A stretch of DNA of 25,686 bases, from contig CAMVBT010000003.1 of assembly GCA_947165805.1 (NCBI GenBank), forward strand, positions 1-25,686, in the 5' to 3' direction. This stretch comes from an uncultured Clostridia bacterium. Its GTDB lineage: Bacteria; Bacillota; Clostridia; Oscillospirales; Ruminococcaceae. This document shows, piece after piece, positions 1-6,272 of the stretch (the stretch's first letter is position 1; each line of letters begins with the position of its first letter). Made by a program: the position numbers and the translations under genes. The notes under the pieces were generated by a model. It had not been told where the DNA came from. It worked only from the letters and a program-made list of their open reading frames with translations, and searched no databases.

Positions 1-35
1 GGAAACCTATACCGCCGGGATAGTTGTAACCCATT

Positions 36-136
36 AGGACTATTTGCGAGCAAATAGTCCTGTGGGCCAGCCGTTCCCTCTGGACTCCCTATGCTGCATA
101 CGCAGCGGGAAAACATTTCGGGTTTCGCCCGCGAAA
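36..136. other. Putative oriT region: three consecutive hairpins upstream of the relaxase
   Basis: Directly visible: a perfect 11-bp stem AGGACTATTTG / CAAATAGTCCT (36-46 and 51-61, loop CGAG), then GCTGC-ATAC-GCAGC (93-106), then CGGG-TTTCG-CCCG around 119-131. None is followed by a T-tract, so they are not intrinsic terminators. MobV relaxases act on an oriT lying immediately upstream of their own gene, and inverted repeats there form the relaxase binding and nicking structure, so this is the natural oriT candidate. The sequence does not match the pMV158 oriT as I remember it, and I cannot place a nick site. Confidence 0.4.
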
Positions 137-166
137 AAACAATGAACAGACGGGAGAGAAATAATA

Positions 167-1426
167 ATGAGCTTTGCAATAATAAGAAATCAGAATCACA
201 AGGTCGGAGCCGTTCCCCTCGTTGAACGGCACAACGAACGGAAAAACCATAATTACAGTAACCACGACATTGACAGGTCTCGCTCCAAAGAGAACTTTCA
301 TTTGAAGGCTCCGCAGGGTAGTTATTGGGAGACCTTCAACAAAATACGCGACCGACATCAGCTCAAAGGCAATCTCCGGTTAAAGGGAGAGAAGCAAAGC
401 ACGGTTCTTTGTGAGTTCATTATCACATCGGACAAGTCGTTTTTTGACCGGCTCGGAGCCGAACGGACAAAACGCTTTTTCGAGGACGCATATCAGTTTG
501 TTACAGCTAAAGTCGGCGGCGAACAGTTTGTGGTGGCAGCAGTCGTTCACATGGACGAAGCTACCCCGCACATGCACATCACGTTTATCCCGACGGTGTT
601 GGGCAAAGACAGAAAAGGTCAGCCCTGCCGCAGGATAAACTGTTCGGAGTTCTGGAAAGGTCGCGACAGCTATGCGCGCTTGCAGGACGAATGGTATGAT
701 TTTATTGCACGTTCCTGCGGTTACGATCTTGAACGTGGAATCAAAGGCAGTGCTGCCGAGCATTTGTCTGTTGCCGAATATAAACTCAAAAAGACGCAGG
801 AGCAGTTAGAGCAGACCGAACGGCAGTCGCAGGAGATCGAGAACATAGAAAGTATTTCAGCCAAAAACCTTCCGCTGAATACAGTCGCATTGAAGCGTAC
901 CGACTACGACAAGCTGAAAGCTTCTGCCGAAGCCTACATCACGACCCGTGACACCGCTGCCGAAAACGAAACGCTCAAAGGCAAGGTTGAAGCATTAAAA
1001 TCTGAAAACGCTGAACTTCGGCAGGAGAACGGTTCGCTCAATGACCAGTTAATTAAAGTTAATGAACAGTTCGATAGGTTCTATGATGATGTTGCTGATG
1101 AGCGCGCATTACTGGAACGCAATCAGCGTCTTGCAGCAGAAAATAAAAATATTGGTAATCAGCTTCACGAGCTTACAGATGAAATAAAGGCGCTTAAAGA
1201 CAAGTCCGTAAAGCTTTCCAAGGATAATGATGATCTCAAAAAGACTGTTGAAGAAAAGTCCGCTGAGATAACTCGTGTCACCGGAGAATTGACAGCTTTG
1301 CAGAAGCTGCACAAGGAATTGCAGGATAAATGGGAGAAGGTGATGAAGTTCATTCAGGAACACAGCTTAAAAGAACAGTGGGAGAAGTACATAGCTGCAC
1401 CTATACGCAAGGTGCTTTCGCACTAA
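167..1426 (+). CDS. mobV: MobV-family relaxase (plasmid recombination/mobilization enzyme, Pre/Mob)
   Basis: 419 aa. It is predicted to nick oriT, stay covalently attached to the 5' end and lead single-stranded transfer of the element through a conjugation pore supplied in trans. The family motifs are clear: HNER near residues 22-25, an N-x-D-x-x-R-S stretch near 32-38, and the metal-binding motif HMDEATPHMH at 128-137, which holds the histidines coordinating the divalent cation. From about residue 195 to the end the protein is strongly charged and heptad-like, a long coiled coil typical of MobV C-termini. The ATG follows a GGGAGAG Shine-Dalgarno sequence. No mating-pore gene is visible, so the element would be mobilizable rather than self-transmissible. 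The upstream hairpins (36-136) are its likely oriT, and the tyrosine integrase downstream lies on the same strand. Confidence 0.93.
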   Translation: MSFAIIRNQNHKVGAVPLVERHNERKNHNYSNHDIDRSRSKENFHLKAPQGSYWETFNKIRDRHQLKGNLRLKGEKQSTVLCEFIITSDKSFFDRLGAERTKRFFEDAYQFVTAKVGGEQFVVAAVVHMDEATPHMHITFIPTVLGKDRKGQPCRRINCSEFWKGRDSYARLQDEWYDFIARSCGYDLERGIKGSAAEHLSVAEYKLKKTQEQLEQTERQSQEIENIESISAKNLPLNTVALKRTDYDKLKASAEAYITTRDTAAENETLKGKVEALKSENAELRQENGSLNDQLIKVNEQFDRFYDDVADERALLERNQRLAAENKNIGNQLHELTDEIKALKDKSVKLSKDNDDLKKTVEEKSAEITRVTGELTALQKLHKELQDKWEKVMKFIQEHSLKEQWEKYIAAPIRKVLSH

Positions 1427-1463
1427 TAATTACAGATAGAATAAATAACAATGAAATGATGTT

Positions 1464-1532
1464 GCATATCTCTAAAGAAAACGCTTGACTTTAAATCGGT
1501 AAAGTGGTATAATAAAAAGTATAGAGATATGC
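1464..1532 (+). promoter_or_regulatory. Integrase promoter framed by an 11-bp inverted repeat
   Basis: -35 TTGACT (1485-1490), a 17-bp spacer and -10 TATAAT (1508-1513). The promoter is bracketed by a perfect inverted repeat, GCATATCTCTA (1464-1474) and TAGAGATATGC (1522-1532); the second arm falls at the expected transcription start. This layout suits an operator bound by a dimer or by looping, controlling integrase expression. The 9-bp core GAGATATGC recurs in the inverted repeat at 4478-4529. The integrase SD, AGGAGG, lies about 11 nt after the second arm. The promoter match is strong; the operator role is inferred. Confidence 0.75.
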
Positions 1533-1557
1533 CATGATGTAGCAGGAGGATACTATT

Positions 1558-2748
1558 ATGGCAACGATTCAGAAAAGAGGAAACAGTTATTCTATCCGAG
1601 TCAGCTGCGGATACGATACAAAAGGCAGACAGGTTATCCAGTCAATGACATGGAAACCGGAGCCGACGATGACACCGAGACAGGTGGAAAAAGAGCTTAA
1701 CCGTCAGGCGGTAATGTTTGAGGAGCAGTGCCTTAAAGGTTATCAGAGCAAGGCTATCAAGTTCGAGGAGTTTGCGGAGCAGTGGTTTGAAGAATACGCA
1801 AAACCAAATCTTCGCAATACTACATACGAAAGAATGTTGCAGCTTCGCGGAAGGGTATATGCGGCAATCGGACACCTGCGCATGGATAAGATAACCCCGA
1901 GACAGATACAGGCATTCGTGAACACGCTCTCAAAGGACGGAGCAAACGAGCGCACCGGAAAGCCGCTCGCACCCAAGACGATAAGGCACAATTTAAGTCT
2001 GATCTCTGATGTATTCAGCTATGCGGTAAAGGTCGGTGTTGCAGCCGATAATCCTTGTTCAAAGGTCACACTCCCGAAAGATACGCCGAAAGAGAAGAAG
2101 ATATATACCAGGGAAGAAGTTGAGCGCTTTCTCACGCTGCTGAACAGTGAACCGCTTAAATATCGTGTATTCTTCAATCTTCTCATTTACAGCGGTTTCA
2201 GGCGCGGTGAACTTCTCGGTCTTGAATGGAAGGATATTGATTGGGACAACTGCGTTATAAGCGTTCGCAGAACCAGCAACTACACTCCGAAAAAGGGTAT
2301 ATATACCGACACCACAAAGACAAAGAAGTCGCAGAGGTCTATGAAGTTCCCGAAAGAGGTAATAGACCTTCTCAGAACCTTTAAATCCGAACAGTATAGT
2401 GAAAAGGAAAGGCTCGGAACCAAGTGGCAGGATCATGACCGTTTATTCGTGAAATACGACGGTCGTCCGATGAACAATAATACGCCGTATTTTTGGTTCA
2501 ATGAGTTCTGTAAAGCGCATAACTTCCGCTTTTGCGACATACATTCCCTGCGTCATTTTTATGCCTCGGCTTTGATCAATGAAGGTGTTGACGCAGCTGC
2601 CGTGTCCGGTGCGTTAGGTCATTCTGTCGTTTCGACCACGAGCAATGTGTATTGCCACATGCTTCAGGAAGCGCGTGCAAAGGTCTCCGAAGCTGTATCG
2701 AACGCACTGGATTTTAACAGGAATAAAGATACGAAAAACAGTGCTTGA
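1558..2748 (+). CDS. int: Tyrosine site-specific recombinase (Tn916-type integrase)
   Basis: 396 aa, normal length for Tn916-like or phage integrases. Residues 1-55 form a small arm-type DNA-binding domain (GNSYSIRVSCGYD region), about 68-160 the SAM-like core-binding domain, and about 185-375 the catalytic domain. Catalytic residues can be assigned: R216 in GFRRGE, a lysine in the TKTKK turn near 254-257, H329-x-x-R332 (HSLRH), H355 (GALGHS) and nucleophile Y365 in SNVYCH. It should integrate and excise the MobV-bearing element by strand exchange at an att site. A 22-bp tandem repeat lies immediately 3' of the gene, where arm sites or an element end are often found. No excisionase gene is recognizable beside it. 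The ATG has a good AGGAGGA SD and its own promoter. Confidence 0.95.
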   Translation: MATIQKRGNSYSIRVSCGYDTKGRQVIQSMTWKPEPTMTPRQVEKELNRQAVMFEEQCLKGYQSKAIKFEEFAEQWFEEYAKPNLRNTTYERMLQLRGRVYAAIGHLRMDKITPRQIQAFVNTLSKDGANERTGKPLAPKTIRHNLSLISDVFSYAVKVGVAADNPCSKVTLPKDTPKEKKIYTREEVERFLTLLNSEPLKYRVFFNLLIYSGFRRGELLGLEWKDIDWDNCVISVRRTSNYTPKKGIYTDTTKTKKSQRSMKFPKEVIDLLRTFKSEQYSEKERLGTKWQDHDRLFVKYDGRPMNNNTPYFWFNEFCKAHNFRFCDIHSLRHFYASALINEGVDAAAVSGALGHSVVSTTSNVYCHMLQEARAKVSEAVSNALDFNRNKDTKNSA

Positions 2749-2765
2749 CAGGCTTTCCCGCAAAT

Positions 2766-2787
2766 AAAGAACAAACAAAGAACAAAA
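2766..2787. repeat. Two tandem 11-bp repeats 3' of the tyrosine integrase
   Basis: AAAGAACAAAC (2766-2776) is followed directly by AAAGAACAAAA (2777-2787), with 10 of 11 bases identical. Short direct repeats next to a tyrosine integrase commonly serve as arm-type binding sites near an attachment site. That use is inferred here from position only; simple A-rich sequence is the alternative. Confidence 0.4.
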
Positions 2788-2799
2788 CGGCTTTATGTG

Positions 2800-2844
2800 A
2801 AAAATAAAAAGCTCATAAATGGCTTCATTAAGCCATTTATGAGC
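2800..2844 (-). terminator. Intrinsic terminator of the serine recombinase gene
   Basis: A perfect 15-bp stem: GCTCATAAATGGCTT (2811-2825), loop CATT, and its exact complement at 2830-2844. On the - strand it is followed by a T-rich run (complement of 2800-2810). The stop codon of the serine recombinase (2837-2839) lies inside the stem. On the + strand no T-tract follows, so it would terminate leftward transcription best, though the stem may also slow read-through from the convergent tyrosine integrase. Confidence 0.8.
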
Positions 2845-4387
2845 AACTTCGATGGTGACCCTCATCGGAGCTTATACGAACATCTTCTCCCAGGTCGTCA
2901 ATATCATCCGGCAGCGCATTTTCGGTGAACTTACCGCCTCCGGGCATACCGAAGACGATCTTCACGCGCTTATCATCGTAGAGGTACACAGCGCTGATGA
3001 ATGTATTGAATAGCTCAGACTGGAATTCCTTATCATTTATGTCACCTTTTTTCAGCCGATTGAGCCAGGCGACGACTTCCGCCTTTGTGACTTCGGGATA
3101 GTTGGCCGTGATCTCGAACAGGTCGCTGTTGATACGTTTTTTCTCCTGCTCCAGCTCATTCAGACGAGCTTTCACGGACTCTGAGCTCAGGCCCTGCTCG
3201 ACAGCTTTCAGCAGATTTGATATCGATAGTTCCACTTCTGACATCTGCTTTTTCAGATTATCGAAGTCGGTATTGTCTCGGTGGTCCTTGTGATATTTCA
3301 CGGTAGCGTCCGCCATCCAGTCGATCATCTCGTCTTGCAGCACATCCACGGTTATCCCGCGGGCAACCTCATATTCTATAAAATCACGGCGGACGTTCTT
3401 CTTGTCACACCCGTTATGCTGCCGCTTGCCGTTGCAGGTGTAGTAATAGTGCATCGTGCCGCTCGTTCCGGTGCCGGAGATACCGACCATAGCCTTTTTG
3501 CAATGCCCACAGAACAGCTTCCCAGTGAGCATATAGTCACCGTTGATCCTGTGTCTGCCTTGCGGGTTCTTTTTCATTTTCAGCACCTCCTGAACTTTGT
3601 AGTACAATTCATCCGATATTATCCGCGGCATACCGTTTTCGACACGCACAGCGCCGAAAATGTACACACCGCGGTATTTTTCATTATGCAGTATCGCCTG
3701 GAAGCTCGACCGTCCCCATTCTCCGCCTTTGCGTGTACGGAGCCCTCGGCGGTTGAGATCGGCGTAGATATCGACGAAAGGCTCTCCGAGAGCAGTACGG
3801 TTATATATTTCGCGTATGATCGCCGCGGCGGACTCATCAATGACATAGTGCTGTCCGTCAATTTTATACCCGAACGGGGCGGGACCGTTCACGAGGCATC
3901 GCTCGGCGTTGCTGTTCATGCCTCTAATAACATCCTCGGCCATATTCTCTATGTAAAATTGGTTGACGTTCATCATTGAACGTTTCGCGAAACGTCCCGC
4001 GGCTGTATCGTCGAAATCTTCCTCGACATAGATTATGCGCACGCCGTTCTCTCCGAGACGGCATTCATTGACCATAGCTTCGAGCATATTGCGTCCGATG
4101 CGGCTCGATTTCCACGCTATAACGAACCGAAATGTGCCGTGCTCGCTGTCCTTGAGCATCTTCTGAAAGGCGGGGCGTCTGTCGCTCTTGCCGGACACAG
4201 CTCTGTCCGCGTACACTTCGGATATCTCGATACCGCGTTCCGCGGCGAGCTCCCGACAAAGATCTACCTGCTGCTCGATAGATATGTCCTTCTGGTTGTG
4301 GCTGCTGTATCGTGCGTATATGACTCCGATACCGCCTTTCTCGCCCTTTTTCGGCGCGCGGGGCGGTGATTTTGCTTTTCTGGGCAT
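2837..4387 (-). CDS. Large serine recombinase (prophage integrase)
   Basis: 516 aa. The N-terminal resolvase domain starts near residue 20. The YARYSS motif places the nucleophilic serine at S28, and the conserved WKSSRIGRN segment carries active-site arginines. It is followed by the 'Recombinase' DNA-binding domain (about 165-270, GYKIDG... to KYRGVY), a zinc beta-ribbon (CGHC near 304-307, with a second Cys pair in the TCNGKRQHNGC segment) and a coiled-coil region (about 385-445) typical of phage serine integrases. It would recombine short attP/attB sites without accessory DNA, with direction set by a recombination directionality factor that I cannot identify. The SD AGGAGG lies 7 nt from the ATG. 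It is transcribed leftward with NYN and the repressor. I see no consensus promoter of its own, so read-through from the NYN promoter is plausible. The leader is opposed by the + strand small RNA at 4499-4576. Confidence 0.93.
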   Translation of the reverse strand: MPRKAKSPPRAPKKGEKGGIGVIYARYSSHNQKDISIEQQVDLCRELAAERGIEISEVYADRAVSGKSDRRPAFQKMLKDSEHGTFRFVIAWKSSRIGRNMLEAMVNECRLGENGVRIIYVEEDFDDTAAGRFAKRSMMNVNQFYIENMAEDVIRGMNSNAERCLVNGPAPFGYKIDGQHYVIDESAAAIIREIYNRTALGEPFVDIYADLNRRGLRTRKGGEWGRSSFQAILHNEKYRGVYIFGAVRVENGMPRIISDELYYKVQEVLKMKKNPQGRHRINGDYMLTGKLFCGHCKKAMVGISGTGTSGTMHYYYTCNGKRQHNGCDKKNVRRDFIEYEVARGITVDVLQDEMIDWMADATVKYHKDHRDNTDFDNLKKQMSEVELSISNLLKAVEQGLSSESVKARLNELEQEKKRINSDLFEITANYPEVTKAEVVAWLNRLKKGDINDKEFQSELFNTFISAVYLYDDKRVKIVFGMPGGGKFTENALPDDIDDLGEDVRISSDEGHHRSCS

Positions 4388-4463
4388 AAAAATACCTCCT
4401 AAACGTCTTTTTTGAGATTTTTCCGCAAAAATCGAGCCTAAAACATCGATTTTCGACGAGTTA

Positions 4464-4492
4464 TTGACATTTTCAAGGAGATATGCTATAAT
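4464..4492 (+). promoter_or_regulatory. Consensus sigma-70/SigA promoter for the intergenic small RNA
   Basis: Perfect -35 TTGACA (4464-4469), a 17-bp spacer and perfect -10 TATAAT (4487-4492). It points away from the serine recombinase gene and toward the terminator at 4540-4576, with no ORF between, so the only product is a short untranslated RNA starting near 4499. Confidence 0.85.
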
Positions 4493-4529
4493 ATAACCGT
4501 TTCAAGGATGTGCTTTTATAGCATATCTC
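4478..4529. repeat. 14-bp perfect inverted repeat overlapping the small-RNA promoter
   Basis: GAGATATGCTATAA (4478-4491) and TTATAGCATATCTC (4516-4529) are perfect complements separated by 24 bp. The left arm includes most of the -10 box and the right arm lies inside the small RNA. A longer transcript starting upstream would fold the arms into a 14-bp helix, as would a leftward transcript reading into the serine recombinase gene. The GAGATATGC core is shared with the operator-like repeat around the tyrosine integrase promoter (1464-1532). Confidence 0.85.
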
Positions 4530-4576
4530 AAACACTTATCCTCTCACCGAGTGCAAGTCGGTGAGGGGATTTTTTT
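4499..4576 (+). ncRNA. Unassigned structured small RNA of about 77 nt
   Basis: This is a complete stand-alone transcription unit with a consensus promoter and a strong terminator, and no start codon with an SD inside it. The predicted fold has two parts. Element 1 is GTTT (4499-4502) paired to AAAC (4530-4533), enclosing an 8-bp hairpin GGATGTGC (4506-4513) / GCATATCT (4521-4528) with loop TTTTATA. Element 2 is the terminator hairpin. The first 35 nt begin with GTTT and end with AAAC, and in the reverse direction begin GTTTGAGA, which resembles a type II CRISPR repeat. The terminator arms CACCGA/TCGGTG recall the last hairpin of Cas9 tracrRNAs. No cas gene or array is present. It may be a CRISPR-RNA mimic, an antisense regulator of the serine integrase leader, or an unrelated RNA. 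Its existence is well supported; its function is unknown. Confidence 0.65.
4540..4576 (+). terminator. Strong intrinsic terminator of the small RNA
   Basis: An 11-bp stem, CCTCTCACCGA (4540-4550) with TCGGTGAGGGG (4558-4568), contains one G-T wobble, has loop GTGCAAG and is followed by seven T (4570-4576). The T-run touches the stop codon of the convergent NYN gene (4575-4577). On the - strand no T-run follows the stem, so termination is expected mainly rightward. Confidence 0.9.
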
Positions 4577-5258
4577 AGTTTGCATCGTCTTCCGGAAGTT
4601 TAACTCCCGTTTTTATTAATCCATCTATGTGTTCAAACAAGTCTTCTTTTATTGGAGCGCCAAGCGAGTTCAGAATAAAATCTATGCCCTCACGGCGAGC
4701 ATGCTTAGCTGCCGGAACGAAATCGCTGTCTCCGGATATGAGAATTATTTGATTTACTTGTCTTTTGAACGAAAGGGAAGATATATCAATACCTATACGC
4801 ATATCTACGCCCTTTTGTTCGATGTTGAGGGAAAAGTCACTTTCCTTTAATTCTTCGAGTTTAAGGCTGCCATTCAGTAATTTCTTCAAGCTTTCGTATT
4901 TCAAGCTGTATTCTATGGCGTTCTCGCTTATCCTACCAAGCCGTAAAGCAACCTTTCTTCTGCATTTCAGTTCGTTCAAAAAAGCTGTCATCCATTTGTA
5001 TTCGTCGCTTTTTCCAAGATACACGCTTTTTCCTGTAAGCGGATTATACACGTTTTTGTCGATAGGCGGGCAGTCATAATAGAATATCCTGTATAAGTTG
5101 CGCTGTTCATATTTGTCGAAGAGCAGCTTGTAGCAGTGCTGCATCATTATTTCGGCAGCAGTACTCGGATCGGTTTTGCCTATGTAGTAATTGGCGCGTT
5201 TCCTGTAAAAACCACCGTCAACAAGTATAGCTGTATTGACGTTCCTTAATTTGTCCAT
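4575..5258 (-). CDS. NYN-domain (LabA/DUF88-like) protein, putative PIN-fold ribonuclease
   Basis: 227 aa from the ATG at 5256-5258, chosen because GGAGG lies 6 nt upstream; a further in-frame ATG 60 nt upstream has no good SD. NYN domains are PIN-like nucleases with clustered acidic residues. Here these are visible as D14 in ILVDGGFY, the aspartates of GVDMRIGID in the middle of the protein, and LISGDSDF with its Asp pair further on, which is the hallmark ISGDSDF segment of the family. It is probably a metal-dependent RNase, with substrate unknown. In phages and islands such genes are candidate RNA-processing, host-takeover or defence proteins. It has its own promoter and palindromic operator (5347-5398) and probably reads through into the serine recombinase. 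Its 3' end converges with the structured small RNA at 4499-4576. Confidence 0.8.
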   Translation of the reverse strand: MDKLRNVNTAILVDGGFYRKRANYYIGKTDPSTAAEIMMQHCYKLLFDKYEQRNLYRIFYYDCPPIDKNVYNPLTGKSVYLGKSDEYKWMTAFLNELKCRRKVALRLGRISENAIEYSLKYESLKKLLNGSLKLEELKESDFSLNIEQKGVDMRIGIDISSLSFKRQVNQIILISGDSDFVPAAKHARREGIDFILNSLGAPIKEDLFEHIDGLIKTGVKLPEDDAN

Positions 5259-5346
5259 AGTATACCTCCAGTAAAATAAAATACCCTCAGCCTCGTAAAT
5301 CTCCTTATGGTGGAGCAACTACTACTGAGAGTACACTTTCATATTT

Positions 5347-5398
5347 AGTACAATTTCTTGTACTCTTATATTATACTCATTCAGCAGTAAAAAATCAA
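5347..5398 (-). promoter_or_regulatory. Promoter of the NYN gene with palindromic operator at the start site
   Basis: On the - strand: -35 TTGATT (complement of 5393-5398), a 17-bp spacer and -10 TATAAT (complement of 5370-5375). Immediately downstream is a perfect palindrome, AGTACAA-4 nt-TTGTACT (5347-5364), placed where a repressor would block initiation. A related half-site, AGTACAC, lies at about 5328-5334. The operator differs in sequence from the CCTAA/TTAGG sites of the phage switch, so a different regulator is implied. The leader to the NYN start codon is about 105 nt. Confidence 0.7.
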
Positions 5399-5399
5399 T

Positions 5400-5507
5400 A
5401 GAATTTTAATAAATTTAACTTTTTACTAAATATTTTTAACATTTTTGTGCAAATTTACACAATTTTATGCAACTTTGTGTGGATTTACGCTATTTTTTGT
5501 AATTCTT
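5400..5507. other. AT-rich intergenic stretch with a 17-bp imperfect direct repeat
   Basis: This non-coding region lies between the repressor stop and the NYN promoter. It holds two copies of a 17-bp motif 30 bp apart, TTTGTGCAAATTTACAC (5444-5460) and TTTGTGTGGATTTACGC (5474-5490), with 13 of 17 bases identical. It also contains TGCAACTTTG (5468-5477), a 10-mer found again in the iteron-like region at 16916-16925. No clear terminator for the repressor gene is visible here. The repeats could be protein-binding sites; no function is assigned. Confidence 0.45.
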
Positions 5508-6218
5508 TTATTGTTTCACCCGTCGGTACAGCGACACAGCTCTCCCGAGGATCCTGATATGGTCGAGCTGTTCACCGGAGTAAACGAACGGTCGGTATTT
5601 CGGGTTTTCGGCTACCAGCGTGAGCACATTGTTCGGCTTATCGTAGTACACTCGCTTCAATGTCGCCTCGTCTTCGATAATGACCGCGGCGATCTGGCCG
5701 TCATCGACGATATCCTGCTTACGGATAAAGACGATGTCTCCGTTCCGGAGCTTCGGCTCCATGCTGTCCCCGGAGCAGGTGAGGCAGAAGTCGGCGTTTA
5801 TCTGCCCGTCTGTTTCGATATATGTCTCATGCTCCTCGTCTGCGAACGTGGGCTCACCGCAGGCGATATTACCGAGCATGGGTATCTTTACTTTCTTTAT
5901 AGGCTTGATGTTCGGGTATTTTGCGTACAGCTCCGAGAAGTCCTCGGGTGGGGCAGGGGAAGGTACTCGAGGAATGACTTTTCCCTGTTCGAGATAGGAT
6001 AAGTCATCTATGTCAGCGTCTTCATAACCCATAAACCATGCAGGGTTAACCCTTAATGCTTTTGACAATGCATATATGTTATCCTGTTTAGGTTTATAAC
6101 GTCCTTTAATATAATCAGTAATCATAGGCTTGGGCACGCCTGAAAGCGTACTCAATTCAGATCTTGTAATGTTTCTTATTTGTAAAGCTTCTTGGAGTCT
6201 GTCCTTAATTTCTTTCAT
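5508..6218 (-). CDS. Prophage repressor, XRE HTH plus S24/LexA-like self-cleaving domain
   Basis: 236 aa. An N-terminal XRE helix-turn-helix (residues about 4-62, with ELSTLSGVPKPMITDYIKGR as the recognition region) is joined by a Pro-rich linker to a C-terminal S24 peptidase domain. The self-cleavage site reads A119-C120-G121, so cleavage would fall between Cys and Gly, as in UmuD. The catalytic Ser is S152 in SGDSMEP and the general-base Lys is K188 in ATLKRVY. It should maintain lysogeny by binding the CCTAA/TTAGG operators at 6273-6359 and be inactivated by RecA-stimulated autocleavage during DNA damage. It is transcribed from a consensus promoter (6239-6267), and the ATG follows AAGGAGG. 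It is divergent from the Cro-like gene, as in lambdoid switches. Confidence 0.93.
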   Translation of the reverse strand: MKEIKDRLQEALQIRNITRSELSTLSGVPKPMITDYIKGRYKPKQDNIYALSKALRVNPAWFMGYEDADIDDLSYLEQGKVIPRVPSPAPPEDFSELYAKYPNIKPIKKVKIPMLGNIACGEPTFADEEHETYIETDGQINADFCLTCSGDSMEPKLRNGDIVFIRKQDIVDDGQIAAVIIEDEATLKRVYYDKPNNVLTLVAENPKYRPFVYSGEQLDHIRILGRAVSLYRRVKQ

Positions 6219-6238
6219 AAAACCGCCTCCTTAGTTAC

Positions 6239-6267
6239 ATTATAACGCAATGTTTGTTGTATGTCAA
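6239..6267 (-). promoter_or_regulatory. Repressor (lysogeny-maintenance) promoter
   Basis: On the - strand: -35 TTGACA (complement of 6262-6267), exactly 17 bp, and -10 TATAAT (complement of 6239-6244). It is a perfect consensus. The operator palindrome at 6273-6292 lies just upstream of the -35 box, a position suited to autoregulation. Confidence 0.9.
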
Positions 6268-6272
6268 GAAAA

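Noticed and set aside
3281..3979. 232-aa open frame on the + strand inside the serine recombinase gene
   Set aside because: It is antisense to a clearly recognisable recombinase, has no SD and no recognisable domain; the open frame follows from codon bias of the real gene.
4388..4463. Dedicated promoter for the serine recombinase on the - strand
   Set aside because: Checked the complement for -35/-10 pairs with 16-18 bp spacing; TTGAAA and TATATT-like hexamers occur but never with suitable spacing.
4499..4533. A true CRISPR array
   Set aside because: Only one repeat-like unit is present with no spacer and no second repeat on the same strand, and no cas gene; reported instead as a solitary repeat-like RNA.
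5445..6002. 185-aa + strand frame over the repressor
   Set aside because: Shadow of the S24 repressor, starting in AT-rich non-coding DNA with no SD.
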